64,000 nucleotides of DNA from Lacinutrix sp. 5H-3-7-4 (GTDB lineage: Bacteria > Bacteroidota > Bacteroidia > Flavobacteriales > Flavobacteriaceae): contig NC_015638.1 in the NCBI RefSeq assembly GCF_000211855.2, forward strand, positions 1,798,001 through 1,862,000, given 5' to 3'. The notes below the pieces were generated by a model. That model was not told where the DNA came from, ran no database searches, and was given only the letters and a program-made list of their open reading frames with translations. Position numbers and translations under genes: made by a program. Shown piece after piece: positions 1-8,796 of the stretch; positions within the stretch are counted from its first letter, which is position 1; every line of letters begins with the position of its first letter.

Positions 1-62
1 CCTATTAGGTATAAAATTATAATGATATAGTCTATGTAATTCATTTGTAGTTGGTTGTTTAT

Positions 63-1367
63 TTAGTCGTTTAATAAATCTATTAATAATGCAGCACTCC
101 ATGAAAAGTTATGACCACCATAACCAGCTTTTCCATTATTATGTTCTTCTTTTCTCGAATCAAAATACTCATAAAAACCATTTTTTTCTATAATTTCTAT
201 AGTGTCTTTTTTCATTCGTTTTGCTAAATCGTTAAAACCATTTTGTTTTAAACCATGGTATAGCATCCAGTTTAAATTAACCCAAACTGGACCTCTCCAA
301 TATTTTTTAGGGTTGAACCTTTCACTTGTAGGATCAAAAGAAGCACAAAGATATTGGTCTGGATTGCCAAATTTTTCCATCATAACATCAACCATTTTAT
401 TTGCAACCTCTTTACTAGGTAAATTTGCAAAAAGAGGAGAGAAAGAAGAAGATGATACGTGCTTTAATAATTTTTCATTTCTTAAATCGTAATGCACGTA
501 AACACCTAATTCTGAATCGTAAAGTTTGCTATTAATTGATTCTGTACCTTTTTTCTGCCATTTTTGAAGTTGCTTAATTTTATCTTCATTATTGCCAATT
601 ATACTATATAAATCTATTAAACTTTGATTAGATTTTAATAGCACAGCATTAAATAATGGGTCTTGAACTAAAAATGGAGAAAGTTCGGCTATTTTTTGAT
701 CGTTATAATTGTTTTGTTTTGCAATTTCTATAATATGTAAATAGTGGTCGTATTCTCTTTTAGAAGGTCTTTGAGCAGCATCAACATGTGTTGTGTCTCG
801 TCTTTCAAAAGTATATTCTGGTGGATTCATGGTGTCCCAAATGTCATCCCAAATAGGAGAGTTGTCTGTACCAGACTCCCAATTATGGTAGATGTAAACT
901 AAACCTTCATTTTGAGGATCGCGCTGGCTGTAAAAGTATTCGTGGTTTTTGTAAACTTTATCTATTACGCTTTCAATAAATTTAAGTGTAGCTTTTTTGT
1001 CTTTACTAATACGGTATAAATCCTGTAATACAAATCCTGTTACAGGTGGCTGAGTCATTCCTGTAGATTTATATTTTTTTGATGATTGCGGATGTAAATC
1101 TGAACGGTGAAAATCTGGTCCAGGAAAATACGAATCACTTTCTGTATGAAAAATAATATGAGGTATAAAGCCATTGCTCCATTGCGCATCAAGTAATGTT
1201 TCTATTTCTTTTTCTGCTTTAGGCATATCAAAATGTGCAAACCCAATTGCAATTAATCCTGAGTCCCAAAACCATTGAAATGGATATAGCTTTTCGCATG
1301 GTATGCTAAATTTATCTTTCCAGTTATTGTTTAATACTGTAATAGCGTTTTTTTGTAAATCCTTCAT
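63..1367 (-). CDS. GH63-like glycoside hydrolase (mannosylglycerate hydrolase / trehalase-like)
   Basis: A 434-residue cytoplasmic-looking protein with no signal peptide. It has the (alpha/alpha)6-barrel signature of GH63/GH37-type glucosidases: an FWDSG motif near residue 33, WESGTDNSP at 163-170 (the Asp in DNSP matches the catalytic acid of bacterial mannosylglycerate hydrolases), YWRGPVWVNLNWM near 357 and a C-terminal GYGGHNFSWSAALL block. The length suits this short single-domain GH63 branch. It lies downstream of the TonB receptor on the same strand, with a terminator-like hairpin between them, and near a divergent LacI gene. This points to breakdown of an imported glycoside. A hexosylglycerate or a small alpha-glucoside is the likeliest substrate, but the sequence alone does not fix it. 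Confidence 0.8.
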   Translation of the reverse strand: MKDLQKNAITVLNNNWKDKFSIPCEKLYPFQWFWDSGLIAIGFAHFDMPKAEKEIETLLDAQWSNGFIPHIIFHTESDSYFPGPDFHRSDLHPQSSKKYKSTGMTQPPVTGFVLQDLYRISKDKKATLKFIESVIDKVYKNHEYFYSQRDPQNEGLVYIYHNWESGTDNSPIWDDIWDTMNPPEYTFERRDTTHVDAAQRPSKREYDHYLHIIEIAKQNNYNDQKIAELSPFLVQDPLFNAVLLKSNQSLIDLYSIIGNNEDKIKQLQKWQKKGTESINSKLYDSELGVYVHYDLRNEKLLKHVSSSSFSPLFANLPSKEVANKMVDVMMEKFGNPDQYLCASFDPTSERFNPKKYWRGPVWVNLNWMLYHGLKQNGFNDLAKRMKKDTIEIIEKNGFYEYFDSRKEEHNNGKAGYGGHNFSWSAALLIDLLND

Positions 1368-1390
1368 ATAATAAAGATTGTTTTTTTTTT

Positions 1391-1433
1391 GAAAAAATAA
1401 CCCATCACTTTACTTAGCTAAAAGTGATGAGTT
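1391..1433 (-). terminator. Intrinsic terminator after the TonB receptor gene
   Basis: The arms 1399-1411 and 1421-1433 pair in 12 of 13 positions around a 9-nt loop. On the minus strand the hairpin is followed by a T-rich run (plus-strand A run at 1392-1397). It lies 32 bases beyond the receptor stop and before the glycoside hydrolase, so the hydrolase may be expressed only by read-through or from its own promoter. Confidence 0.7.
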
Positions 1434-1464
1434 ATATGACTAATTGAATATTGAATTATAAAAA

Positions 1465-4128
1465 TTAAAAGTTGAAAGTAGCTGTTAAAAATAAACGTCT
1501 TGGTAAAATTGGACGTCCAACAAAAAAGTCTCCATCTGCAGACTGTCCTGCAATTCCAGCTCTTGGATTACCTTCTGTAATTCCAGAACTATCAAATAAA
1601 TTAAAGACAGATACACCAAAACGTAAAGCTGTTTCTTCGTTTGTTTTAAATGTGTAACCAGCACCTAATCTTGCAATTGTAATAGCATCTAATTCTACAT
1701 TATTTGTATCGTCTGTAAACTTTTTACCTGTATGATTTACAGAGAAGTTTGCATCAAATACTTTGTTGTCAAAATTAATTCCTAGGTTCCCTAATACATT
1801 AGGTTGTCTAGCTATTTCATTACCTTCATTAATAGTACTTGTAGTGCCATTAACTAAATCTTCGGTTTGATTAGTTGTAATCTCATGATTTTGATATGTT
1901 AAAGTAGCAGTAGCATTTAAATAGTCTGTAAATTTATATTTAGCAGTTGCCTCAAGACCTAAAGTTTGTGTAGATTGTTCGCTCCTAGCTTGGTCAACTA
2001 ACTGTCCTCCAGAAATGGCTTGGTCTATTCTAATACGATCACTTAATCCTACATAGTATGCTGCAACAGATCCAGAGAATTTTGAGGTTCCAAATTTGGC
2101 ACCAATTTCACCTTGTATAATTGTTTCGGCTTCATAATTAGTGTCTCTTATTCCTGGTGTTGGACTAAAGCCACGTTGTTGTGGGAAAAAGTATCCTTTA
2201 GAGAAGTTTGCGTATAGGTTTGTAGCGTCTGTTAATTTATATAATCCGGCCAGAGATATTGCCCAATCTGTATCTTTTATTTCACCTGTTGTAAAAGTGC
2301 CATCGGCAAATTGTACGTTTTGTAAGCTAGTTGTTAACTCGGTATCCTCATAAACCTGAGACTCTTCAATATTACCTCTTCTAAATGTACCTGTTGTAGA
2401 TTCTATACGAAAACCCACATCAAAACGCCATCTATCAAAAACCATTTCATCTGTAAAATAAAAGGCAGTCCTGCTTTGTGTTAGGTAGTTATTTGCTGTC
2501 ATACCTATTCTGTTGTATAAACCTCCTTCAGAATATATAACATTATTTCCACCAGCATCTGTATAACTTAAGTTTACAAGTTGTGGATTATTATTGAATT
2601 CTGAAAGTACTCTGTATTGGTAGTTAACATCTTCGGCTTCTGTTCTTGCTAAAAAAGTTCCGGCAGTATAAGTGTGAATGCCGTTATCTGATTTTAAAAT
2701 GAAACTTGCTTCACCAGAATAATCTGTCATAGGTCTCAACCTATCTACATGTAAATTTTCTATAACTAAATCGTTACCGTTAATTTGGTTGCCTGCGCCA
2801 CCTTGATATGTTGCATTGAATGCAGTATTGTTTGGCGCTACTGCAGCAACATAGTCATTAAGAGTAATTGGGTTGCCGTAATCACCACTACCACCAACGT
2901 ACAGTGCAAAATTGTGCTGGTAGCTGGCATATTTAACTTTAGATTTAAATCTTAAATTGTCGTTTAAATTATAATTAAAATCTGCTAAAACATAACCACC
3001 TTTTGTGTAAACACCATCTTCAATTGGGCTTTCGTAAACGCCACCAGGAGTTAAAAATGAAGTGTTTGCTAATTCTCCAGATAATAATTGATTTACTTCT
3101 TCACCATCATTACCATTTAGTCTTTCTCTTGAATTTCCATCAAGCGGTAATGGTAAATAAAATTGTGCCTTATCATTAATATATTGACCATGAACTGTAA
3201 AGGATCCATTCTCAAATTTTTGTTTTATGTTTCCTCTAAATTGTGCTCCTTTAGTTGTTAAACCTGTTTCTATTGGTCCATCATCTTTTCTTACAAAACC
3301 TGTAAATGCATAGTATGTATTAGAGTCTTCACTACCTAATTGACCACCGGTATAGAAATCGGTTTTTAGTCTTCCATTATTTCCCCATTCAACATTTATT
3401 AAATTTTCGTCGTTAGAATCTCCTGTTTTACTTGTGTAGTTAATAATACCAGCAACAGATCCGGCTCCATATAATACAGCAGATCCGCCACGTACAAATT
3501 CTACACCTTTAAATCCAACGTCTGGTCTTGCATAAACATCATGAGCAGATGAGTTTAAACCAAACGTACTCATAAGTGGCATACCGTCGTATTGTAAAGG
3601 ATTAAATACATACTGTCCACCAGATGGTAAACCTCTTACAAAAAGATTGGTTGCCGTTTCACCACCACCACCTTCGGCAGTAATACCAGGAACATCTCTT
3701 AAAATATCTGCTTGGCTATTAGCAGAAAGTCTAGTGATTTCTTTAATACCTTTAGAGCTAATAGATAAAGGAGCTTCTTTTTGTGACCTAAATGTAGAAG
3801 ATGCTGTAAGTACAATCTCTTCTAAATTGTTTCCTTCTTGCAAAACTATATTAAGTGTAATTGGAGTTCCTGTTAATTCAATATTTTGAGTATAGGTTGT
3901 GTACCCAATATAAGATACTTGTAATTGTTGTGTTCCTGTTAGATTTGTAGTAAAAGTGAAATTTCCATCAAAATCTGATGAAGCTCCAGAATTACTGTCT
4001 AAAATAATAACATTCGCTCCAGGAATAACAAACCCAGCATTATCTTTAACTGTACCAGAAATTTCGGTTTGCGAAAATGTTGCGGATAAGCTAAAAAGAC
4101 ATAAAATTAAGATAGTTAGTTTTCTCAT
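1465..4128 (-). CDS. TonB-dependent outer-membrane receptor with carboxypeptidase-like domain
   Basis: An 887-residue TonB-dependent transporter. A signal peptide ends around residue 19 (LSATFSQ). A CarboxypepD-regulatory-like beta-sandwich follows at about 22-105, then a plug domain at about 115-235 with GGSAVLYGAGSVAG, and a beta-barrel that ends in an aromatic residue (TATFNF), as expected for Bam-assembled proteins. EEIVLTAS near 107 may be the TonB box. The barrel resembles FecA-like single receptors, and no SusD partner is adjacent. The gene is divergent from a LacI regulator and upstream of a GH63-like enzyme, which suggests carbohydrate or compatible-solute uptake rather than iron. 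The substrate is inferred from context only. Confidence 0.88.
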   Translation of the reverse strand: MRKLTILILCLFSLSATFSQTEISGTVKDNAGFVIPGANVIILDSNSGASSDFDGNFTFTTNLTGTQQLQVSYIGYTTYTQNIELTGTPITLNIVLQEGNNLEEIVLTASSTFRSQKEAPLSISSKGIKEITRLSANSQADILRDVPGITAEGGGGETATNLFVRGLPSGGQYVFNPLQYDGMPLMSTFGLNSSAHDVYARPDVGFKGVEFVRGGSAVLYGAGSVAGIINYTSKTGDSNDENLINVEWGNNGRLKTDFYTGGQLGSEDSNTYYAFTGFVRKDDGPIETGLTTKGAQFRGNIKQKFENGSFTVHGQYINDKAQFYLPLPLDGNSRERLNGNDGEEVNQLLSGELANTSFLTPGGVYESPIEDGVYTKGGYVLADFNYNLNDNLRFKSKVKYASYQHNFALYVGGSGDYGNPITLNDYVAAVAPNNTAFNATYQGGAGNQINGNDLVIENLHVDRLRPMTDYSGEASFILKSDNGIHTYTAGTFLARTEAEDVNYQYRVLSEFNNNPQLVNLSYTDAGGNNVIYSEGGLYNRIGMTANNYLTQSRTAFYFTDEMVFDRWRFDVGFRIESTTGTFRRGNIEESQVYEDTELTTSLQNVQFADGTFTTGEIKDTDWAISLAGLYKLTDATNLYANFSKGYFFPQQRGFSPTPGIRDTNYEAETIIQGEIGAKFGTSKFSGSVAAYYVGLSDRIRIDQAISGGQLVDQARSEQSTQTLGLEATAKYKFTDYLNATATLTYQNHEITTNQTEDLVNGTTSTINEGNEIARQPNVLGNLGINFDNKVFDANFSVNHTGKKFTDDTNNVELDAITIARLGAGYTFKTNEETALRFGVSVFNLFDSSGITEGNPRAGIAGQSADGDFFVGRPILPRRLFLTATFNF

Positions 4129-4189
4129 ATTATTTTTAATTAGTTAATTTTTAGCTAATATAATTGCATTATATGCATTTTAATATGTA

Positions 4190-4197
4190 AAAAAGTA
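4190..4197 (-). promoter_or_regulatory. Possible -7 box for the TonB receptor (TACTTTTT on minus strand)
   Basis: On the minus strand this reads TACTTTTT, seven of eight matches to TAnnTTTG. It lies about 60 bases upstream of the receptor ATG and next to the LacI operator at 4209-4222. No clear -33 element was seen. Confidence 0.4.
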
Positions 4198-4208
4198 CGA
4201 TATTTGTA

Positions 4209-4222
4209 CGCAATCGTTTGCG
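4209..4222. promoter_or_regulatory. LacI/GalR-type operator between receptor and regulator genes
   Basis: CGCAATCGTTTGCG fits the AAnCGnTT core bound by LacI/GalR-family proteins, with 6 of 7 symmetric pairs and the central CG. It lies between the divergent receptor and lacI-type genes, directly after a GATATTTG box (4199-4206) reading toward the regulator. The position suits autoregulation plus control of the receptor. Confidence 0.65.
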
Positions 4223-4253
4223 GGAACGATTGTTTTTTTAAGCATTTATAAAT

Positions 4254-5276
4254 ATGAAAAAAGAAGTTACAACCTTAAAAAAATTAGCGTTAGAGCTAAA
4301 CCTATCTACCTCAACAGTTTCCAGAGCTTTAAATGACCATCCTGATATAAGTTTACAAACCAAGAAGCGTGTTAAAAACTTAGCACAATCTTTAAACTAT
4401 GTGCCTAACATTTTTGCTAAAGGTTTTAGAAATCACAAAACAAATATTATAGGTGTTATAGTACCAAACATAACGCATTACTTCACTACTACTATGGTAA
4501 GAGGTATATTAAAAGAAGCTGAAGCAAAAGGTTATAGAGTTATTATATCTGAATCGAATAATGATGAAAACAAACAAAAAGAAATGTTTAACACTATGCT
4601 GCAGTTTGGAGTAGATGGTATTTTAGCCTCACTAACAAAGCGAACTAGAGAAGTAGAACAAATTTTATCTACATTAAATAATTTACCAATTGTTTTATTT
4701 GATAAAGTTTCTAACAAAATACCATGTACACAAATAACGATTAACGATGAAGAAGCCGCTTATAATGTTGTAGAACATTTAATTAACATTGGAAAAAAAC
4801 GAATAGCTATTATAAAGGAAGGCGATTATTCTTATAACTCTGAAAAACGTTATTTAGGTTACAAAAAAGCCTTACTAGATAATAATATTGAATTAAATGA
4901 GAAACTAGTGCTTAGTGTTGAAGATATTTCTTTAAAAGAAGGTAAAAGAATGGCAAATATATTACTTAGTGCAAAAAAACGTCCTGATGCCATTTTTGCA
5001 ATAACTGATGCTGCAGCAATTGGAGTTATGCAAGCATTAAAAAAATTTAATGTAGAAATACCTAGAGATATTGCTGTGGTTGGTTTTAGTAACTCATCTC
5101 ACTCAACAATAGTAGAGCCAAAACTCACAACGGTTGATCAATCTGGAGAGAAAATGGGAAAAGTAGCTGTTAAATATTTAATAGATGAAATTGAAGCGGA
5201 AACAGAAAGTGTTTCTAGCAAATTAGTAGAAATAAAGAGTAGTATTATTATAAGAGAATCGTCTTTTAAAGCTTAG
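4254..5276 (+). CDS. LacI family transcriptional regulator
   Basis: A 340-residue repressor. The N-terminal LacI helix-turn-helix (LKKLALELNLSTSTVSRAL, about residues 9-27) includes the VSRAL helix. A hinge and a periplasmic-binding-protein-like effector domain (about 60-338) follow, containing IIGVIVPNITHYF and the C-terminal TTVDQSGEKMGKVA. The length is standard. It is divergent from the TonB receptor with a LacI-type operator in the 125-bp gap, so it probably controls the receptor, and perhaps the GH63-like enzyme, in response to a sugar ligand. The gene ends at a strong bidirectional terminator. Confidence 0.93.
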   Translation: MKKEVTTLKKLALELNLSTSTVSRALNDHPDISLQTKKRVKNLAQSLNYVPNIFAKGFRNHKTNIIGVIVPNITHYFTTTMVRGILKEAEAKGYRVIISESNNDENKQKEMFNTMLQFGVDGILASLTKRTREVEQILSTLNNLPIVLFDKVSNKIPCTQITINDEEAAYNVVEHLINIGKKRIAIIKEGDYSYNSEKRYLGYKKALLDNNIELNEKLVLSVEDISLKEGKRMANILLSAKKRPDAIFAITDAAAIGVMQALKKFNVEIPRDIAVVGFSNSSHSTIVEPKLTTVDQSGEKMGKVAVKYLIDEIEAETESVSSKLVEIKSSIIIRESSFKA

Positions 5277-5291
5277 TAAATATTAAAAATA

Positions 5292-5318
5292 AAAAACCTC
5301 GCAAAATGCGAGGTTTTT
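5292..5318. terminator. Bidirectional terminator between convergent genes
   Basis: A perfect 12-bp stem (5292-5303 with 5307-5318) around a 3-nt AAA loop. The A-run and T-run ends make it work on both strands. It lies between the lacI-type gene and the convergent secreted-protein gene. Confidence 0.9.
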
Positions 5319-5340
5319 AATATTTGTGGTTGTTGTATTA

Positions 5341-5898
5341 TTACAGGTTCTTCGATTTAAAAGACTTGTTTACAACTTTGTTTAATTTTGTATCATAATA
5401 TTCAATTACAAAATTCTTGTTATTGTCAAAATATCCAACACCATTATATCCTTTAGAATCAAATAAATAAAATTGACCGTTTGATGATTTTCTTGCAGTA
5501 CCATACACCACATCTTTAGTTCCATTGTTTGTGGTCATTACAAATCCATTTTTTCCACTCTTAAAACTATATTTTACATCCTCGTATGTGTAATATGAAA
5601 TAGTGTTCATAGTCTCATAACGGTTATCGCTATTATTGTCTATAGATACTGTTTTGGTTGTTTTGGTTGGTGCCATCACTTGGTCTGCATCTCTTAAGTG
5701 AGATTGTCTAGGATCTGTCATTACTTCTTGTTCTTTTTTAGTAACAACTTTTACCTTTGTTTGTTTTAATTCACCATTTGTTTTTACACCTTCAGTTTTT
5801 ACTTTGGTGGTTTCCATATGGTCTACAGGATTATCGCTGTCTTGAGCAAATGCTGTTCCAGCTATTAATAATGCAAATGTGTATAATAAAGTTTTCAT
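5341..5898 (-). CDS. Secreted hypothetical protein
   Basis: A 185-residue protein with a clear Sec signal peptide (MKTLLYTFALLIAGTAFA, then Q), so it is periplasmic or surface-exposed. After a Lys/Thr-rich segment (about 30-85) the C-terminal 100 residues are rich in Tyr, Asn and Gly and look like repeated beta-hairpins (YSFKSGKNGF, YLFDSKGYNGVGYFD). I do not recognise a named family. It is monocistronic, sharing a terminator with the convergent lacI-type gene. No function is assigned. Confidence 0.75.
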   Translation of the reverse strand: MKTLLYTFALLIAGTAFAQDSDNPVDHMETTKVKTEGVKTNGELKQTKVKVVTKKEQEVMTDPRQSHLRDADQVMAPTKTTKTVSIDNNSDNRYETMNTISYYTYEDVKYSFKSGKNGFVMTTNNGTKDVVYGTARKSSNGQFYLFDSKGYNGVGYFDNNKNFVIEYYDTKLNKVVNKSFKSKNL

Positions 5899-6130
5899 TT
5901 TTAAATAATTTTTTGGTTAATAATTGATAAACAAAACTAATGTTTCGTTTAATTCTTTACCAAAACTAAAGGCATTTGGGAGTGCTTTTTTGTTCATTTA
6001 AAATGTGGCTTGACTCATTTGCTAAAACATAATTAAGTTTAGCAGTTTTTAACAACTTATAATTTTGAGTTATGATAAATTAACATAACAAACACTTGTT
6101 TATCAGTGTTTTATTTTTGTAATATAAATA

Positions 6131-7156
6131 TTAAGCAACTTCTCTAAGCTTATTTTTTAAAAAAGCACTCGGACTAATATTGTATTTTTTCTTGAAGATT
6201 TTAGAAAAATAACTACGGCTGCTAAAACCTATAGAGTAAACAATTTCAGAAATATTTAAATTAGTTGTACTCATTAAATCTCTAGCTTTTTCTAAGCGTA
6301 CATGTCTTATATATTCTATTACAGTTCTGGCATATAAAAATTTAAATCCTTCCTGAAGTTTTGCTTGTGGTAATCCAGAGATGTTTGAAAGTTCTGCAAC
6401 TGTATAGTTTGTAGATACGTTTTTTAAAATTTGCTTAGAAAGTTCTCGTATTTGTTTTAACTCTGTTTTAGAGAGTGAAGTTTTTTTCTTTTTAATGGCA
6501 ACATCTTTTTTGTGTTGCTCCATATGTAAAGCTAAAATTTGGTAGACTTGTCCTTCTATTAACAATAAACGCATCATACCTTTATTTTTAATTTTTCTTA
6601 GCGCACTAATTTTATCGGCAAGTTTTAAATTGTATGTTCCAAAGTATGAAAATACATTTTCGTGATCTGTATCACAAAATACATTGTATAGGTTTTGATT
6701 TAGTAATGAAGCATCATTTAACCTTTTGTTTATAAATTTTACACGGTTTATTTGAATGACGTTTATTTCTAATTTTATGTCTTTAGGAAAATACCCATAA
6801 TTAAAACCTCCGTTTTTTGATGAGATTATTACAGATTGAAATTGCTCTAAGCGTTTTCTTTGTTTTTGAGAATCGAACTTATGCTCGCAATACCCATTTA
6901 AGCAATAAGTAAAATGAATTGGGTTGTATTTAGAGGTGTCCATTTTAAGTTCTACTTCTTCAAAAAAAGTAATATTATACTCTAATAAACTTCCACCCCA
7001 ATCAAAGGTTATAAATCTTATATCTCCTTTAGCAATATCATTATCCACTTGAAGTGTATATTCTCCCCAACGCTCAACTATAACACCTCCAATAATTAAT
7101 TGAATTTGTTTTACAGTTTCGGCAGTACTTTCTGCAGTGATATTAATATGCTTCAT
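6131..7156 (-). CDS. AraC family transcriptional regulator
   Basis: A 341-residue regulator. The last roughly 100 residues form the AraC double helix-turn-helix: YTVAELSNISGLPQAKLQ, then the signature IVYSIGFSSRSYFSKIFKK and the P-SAF ending. The N-terminal part has no clear ligand-domain signature; many Bacteroidota AraC proteins of this size look the same. I chose the ATG at 7156. A further upstream in-frame start at 7234 would put the first codons inside the terminator hairpin of the preceding gene (7214-7243), and the extra residues are hydrophobic junk. The target genes cannot be told from the sequence. Confidence 0.85.
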   Translation of the reverse strand: MKHINITAESTAETVKQIQLIIGGVIVERWGEYTLQVDNDIAKGDIRFITFDWGGSLLEYNITFFEEVELKMDTSKYNPIHFTYCLNGYCEHKFDSQKQRKRLEQFQSVIISSKNGGFNYGYFPKDIKLEINVIQINRVKFINKRLNDASLLNQNLYNVFCDTDHENVFSYFGTYNLKLADKISALRKIKNKGMMRLLLIEGQVYQILALHMEQHKKDVAIKKKKTSLSKTELKQIRELSKQILKNVSTNYTVAELSNISGLPQAKLQEGFKFLYARTVIEYIRHVRLEKARDLMSTTNLNISEIVYSIGFSSRSYFSKIFKKKYNISPSAFLKNKLREVA

Positions 7157-7213
7157 TCTAGAAATTACAGTTTTAGTAAAGATAAAAGTAAATATTTTAA
7201 ATCCTAAATAAAA

Positions 7214-7243
7214 AAAGCACTTTTGAGATCTCAAAAGTGCTTT
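7214..7243 (-). terminator. Perfect palindromic terminator after the DUF2911 gene
   Basis: These 30 bases are identical to their own reverse complement, giving a very stable hairpin. On the minus strand the T-rich run at 7205-7213 follows it, 38 bases past the DUF2911 stop codon. Confidence 0.88.
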
Positions 7244-7280
7244 ATTAAATTTACTTTGTGTTAAAGTAAATTATTAGTAG

Positions 7281-7856
7281 TTATTTAATTGAAATTGGAA
7301 ATTCTGCAATACTTTTATCCCAACCAATTTTTAGGTGTACTGTGTTTTTTGAAGCCTCGTATAAAGCAATAGAAAGGTTTTCAATTTCTTTACTACTTTT
7401 AGCTACAGGCGCTGTAATACTAGCAATATCTTTGCTGGCATCATAGCCATAATTTCCCCAACCGTCTAAACCGGTATTTAATTTTAATGTCCACTCTGTA
7501 GCAGTAGGAATAATAATTAATGAATAACGACCAGCTTTTATGTTTTTACCACCAAAATTAACATCGTTTACAAATAAAATTTCTGTAGATTCATTTGCTC
7601 CAATTCTCCAGGCTTCTCCAAATTTTAATAATCCACCAAAGACATCTCTTCCTTTTTTCGCAGGTCTAGAATATGTAACTCTTATTTGTGGTTCTAAAGC
7701 CATTTTTTCTGCGGCATCTTTTTTAAAGGCTCTATGTGGTGCTCCAGCAGGAAAGTAAGCGCGATCCATTGGGCTTTTGTCCATTTTAGCAAATTCCTGA
7801 GCGTTAACTGTTGTTGCTGTAATAGCAATTGCGATAATAAATAATAGTTTTTTCAT
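7281..7856 (-). CDS. DUF2911 domain-containing secreted protein
   Basis: A 191-residue protein with a Sec signal peptide (cut after VNA, about residue 19) followed by one DUF2911 domain. The family hallmarks are visible: IRVTYSRPAKKGRDVFG near 58-74, FGEAWRIGANESTEI near 79-93 and KAGRYSLIIIP. The family is common in Bacteroidota and its biochemical role is unknown. It lies 3 bases downstream of the DUF6503 lipoprotein gene, so the two are almost certainly co-transcribed and end at the palindromic terminator. Confidence 0.85.
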   Translation of the reverse strand: MKKLLFIIAIAITATTVNAQEFAKMDKSPMDRAYFPAGAPHRAFKKDAAEKMALEPQIRVTYSRPAKKGRDVFGGLLKFGEAWRIGANESTEILFVNDVNFGGKNIKAGRYSLIIIPTATEWTLKLNTGLDGWGNYGYDASKDIASITAPVAKSSKEIENLSIALYEASKNTVHLKIGWDKSIAEFPISIK

Positions 7857-7859
7857 TTT

Positions 7860-8663
7860 TTAGTGTTTGTTTAAGTTAATTATATTTTCGGTTTGTATTC
7901 TAGAAACTTCTTTAAGCTTGCCAGCTTCAAAAAGTTTAGGTAAATCTTTTAAGTGCGTTCCTGTTTCAGCTTTATAATTTATATAATCTTGAAATGTTAC
8001 ACCATCTATTACTCTAGGGTTATAGGCACTTCTAAATCTTACGCCACCTTTATTTACGTTATAACTGTAAGCTAAATAGTCTATTTTATTTGTGTTTGTA
8101 TTTATCCAATAATAAAACTCATCGTCAAAATCTTCACCGCCACCATTTTTATTAAATGTAACTTCTATAACATTGTATTGTTTGTCTTTAATAGTTGTGG
8201 TTTCAATAAATTTTGAATTAACAGCACTATCACTTAATTTATAAGGTAATGTGGCAAAATATATTACAGAGTTTATTCCTGAAGAAGCGCTTTTAGTAAG
8301 CTTATTAGAAAGTGAAATTTCTTGATTGTTTATTGTTCTTGAAAAAGTACCATTTTTCAAAGCATCTGTAATAGAAAACTCATCTTTAGTGTATATTTTT
8401 TTATATTCAAAATTGTTTCCGTTGTTTTTAAAGTGATAAGTATTTCCTCTAAAAACAAAAGAAAAGTGAGCAGTGTTATATAATGTACCACCATGTGCAG
8501 CTATAGTTTCTGCTATTATTTTTTGAGATTTGCTAAGTTTTTTAGTTACAATTGTATCTTGAGTTGTGGTAATAGTTTTGTTTACAGTGTTTTCTTTGTC
8601 GTCTTTACATGAGATGAAAACAGAAGCGGTAATAATAACCAGAAATAATTTACGTAGTGACAT
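7860..8663 (-). CDS. DUF6503 family lipoprotein
   Basis: A 267-residue lipoprotein. The signal peptide MSLRKLFLVIITASVFISC ends in a lipobox with Cys19, followed by KDD. The body has the DUF6503-type start (IAETIAAHGG near 52-61) and a beta-rich fold ending with VIDGVTFQDYINYK, resembling LolA/LolB-like outer-membrane lipoproteins. It leads a two-gene operon with DUF2911, and both products are cell-envelope proteins. The function is unknown. Confidence 0.75.
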   Translation of the reverse strand: MSLRKLFLVIITASVFISCKDDKENTVNKTITTTQDTIVTKKLSKSQKIIAETIAAHGGTLYNTAHFSFVFRGNTYHFKNNGNNFEYKKIYTKDEFSITDALKNGTFSRTINNQEISLSNKLTKSASSGINSVIYFATLPYKLSDSAVNSKFIETTTIKDKQYNVIEVTFNKNGGGEDFDDEFYYWINTNTNKIDYLAYSYNVNKGGVRFRSAYNPRVIDGVTFQDYINYKAETGTHLKDLPKLFEAGKLKEVSRIQTENIINLNKH

Positions 8664-8784
8664 TTTTTAATTTTGGATAAATCTACAAGTTTTGTCGTTT
8701 TAAACTTGAGACCTTTCAGTTAATTAATAAAACTTTAAGAAAGTACTTTGTTAAAATACAAGAGTATAAAAAGTATAAAAATTT

Positions 8785-8792
8785 TACTTTTG
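8785..8792 (+). promoter_or_regulatory. TAnnTTTG -7 box for the TrmH-like/era operon
   Basis: TACTTTTG ends only 4 bases before the ATG at 8797. Transcription from it would start at or within a few bases of the start codon, so the mRNA would be leaderless or nearly so. Confidence 0.6.
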
Positions 8793-8796
8793 TAAA

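Noticed and set aside
7157-7234. Longer start for the AraC regulator at 7234
   Set aside because: The added codons run through the perfect terminator palindrome at 7214-7243 and give a hydrophobic, family-unlike N-terminus.
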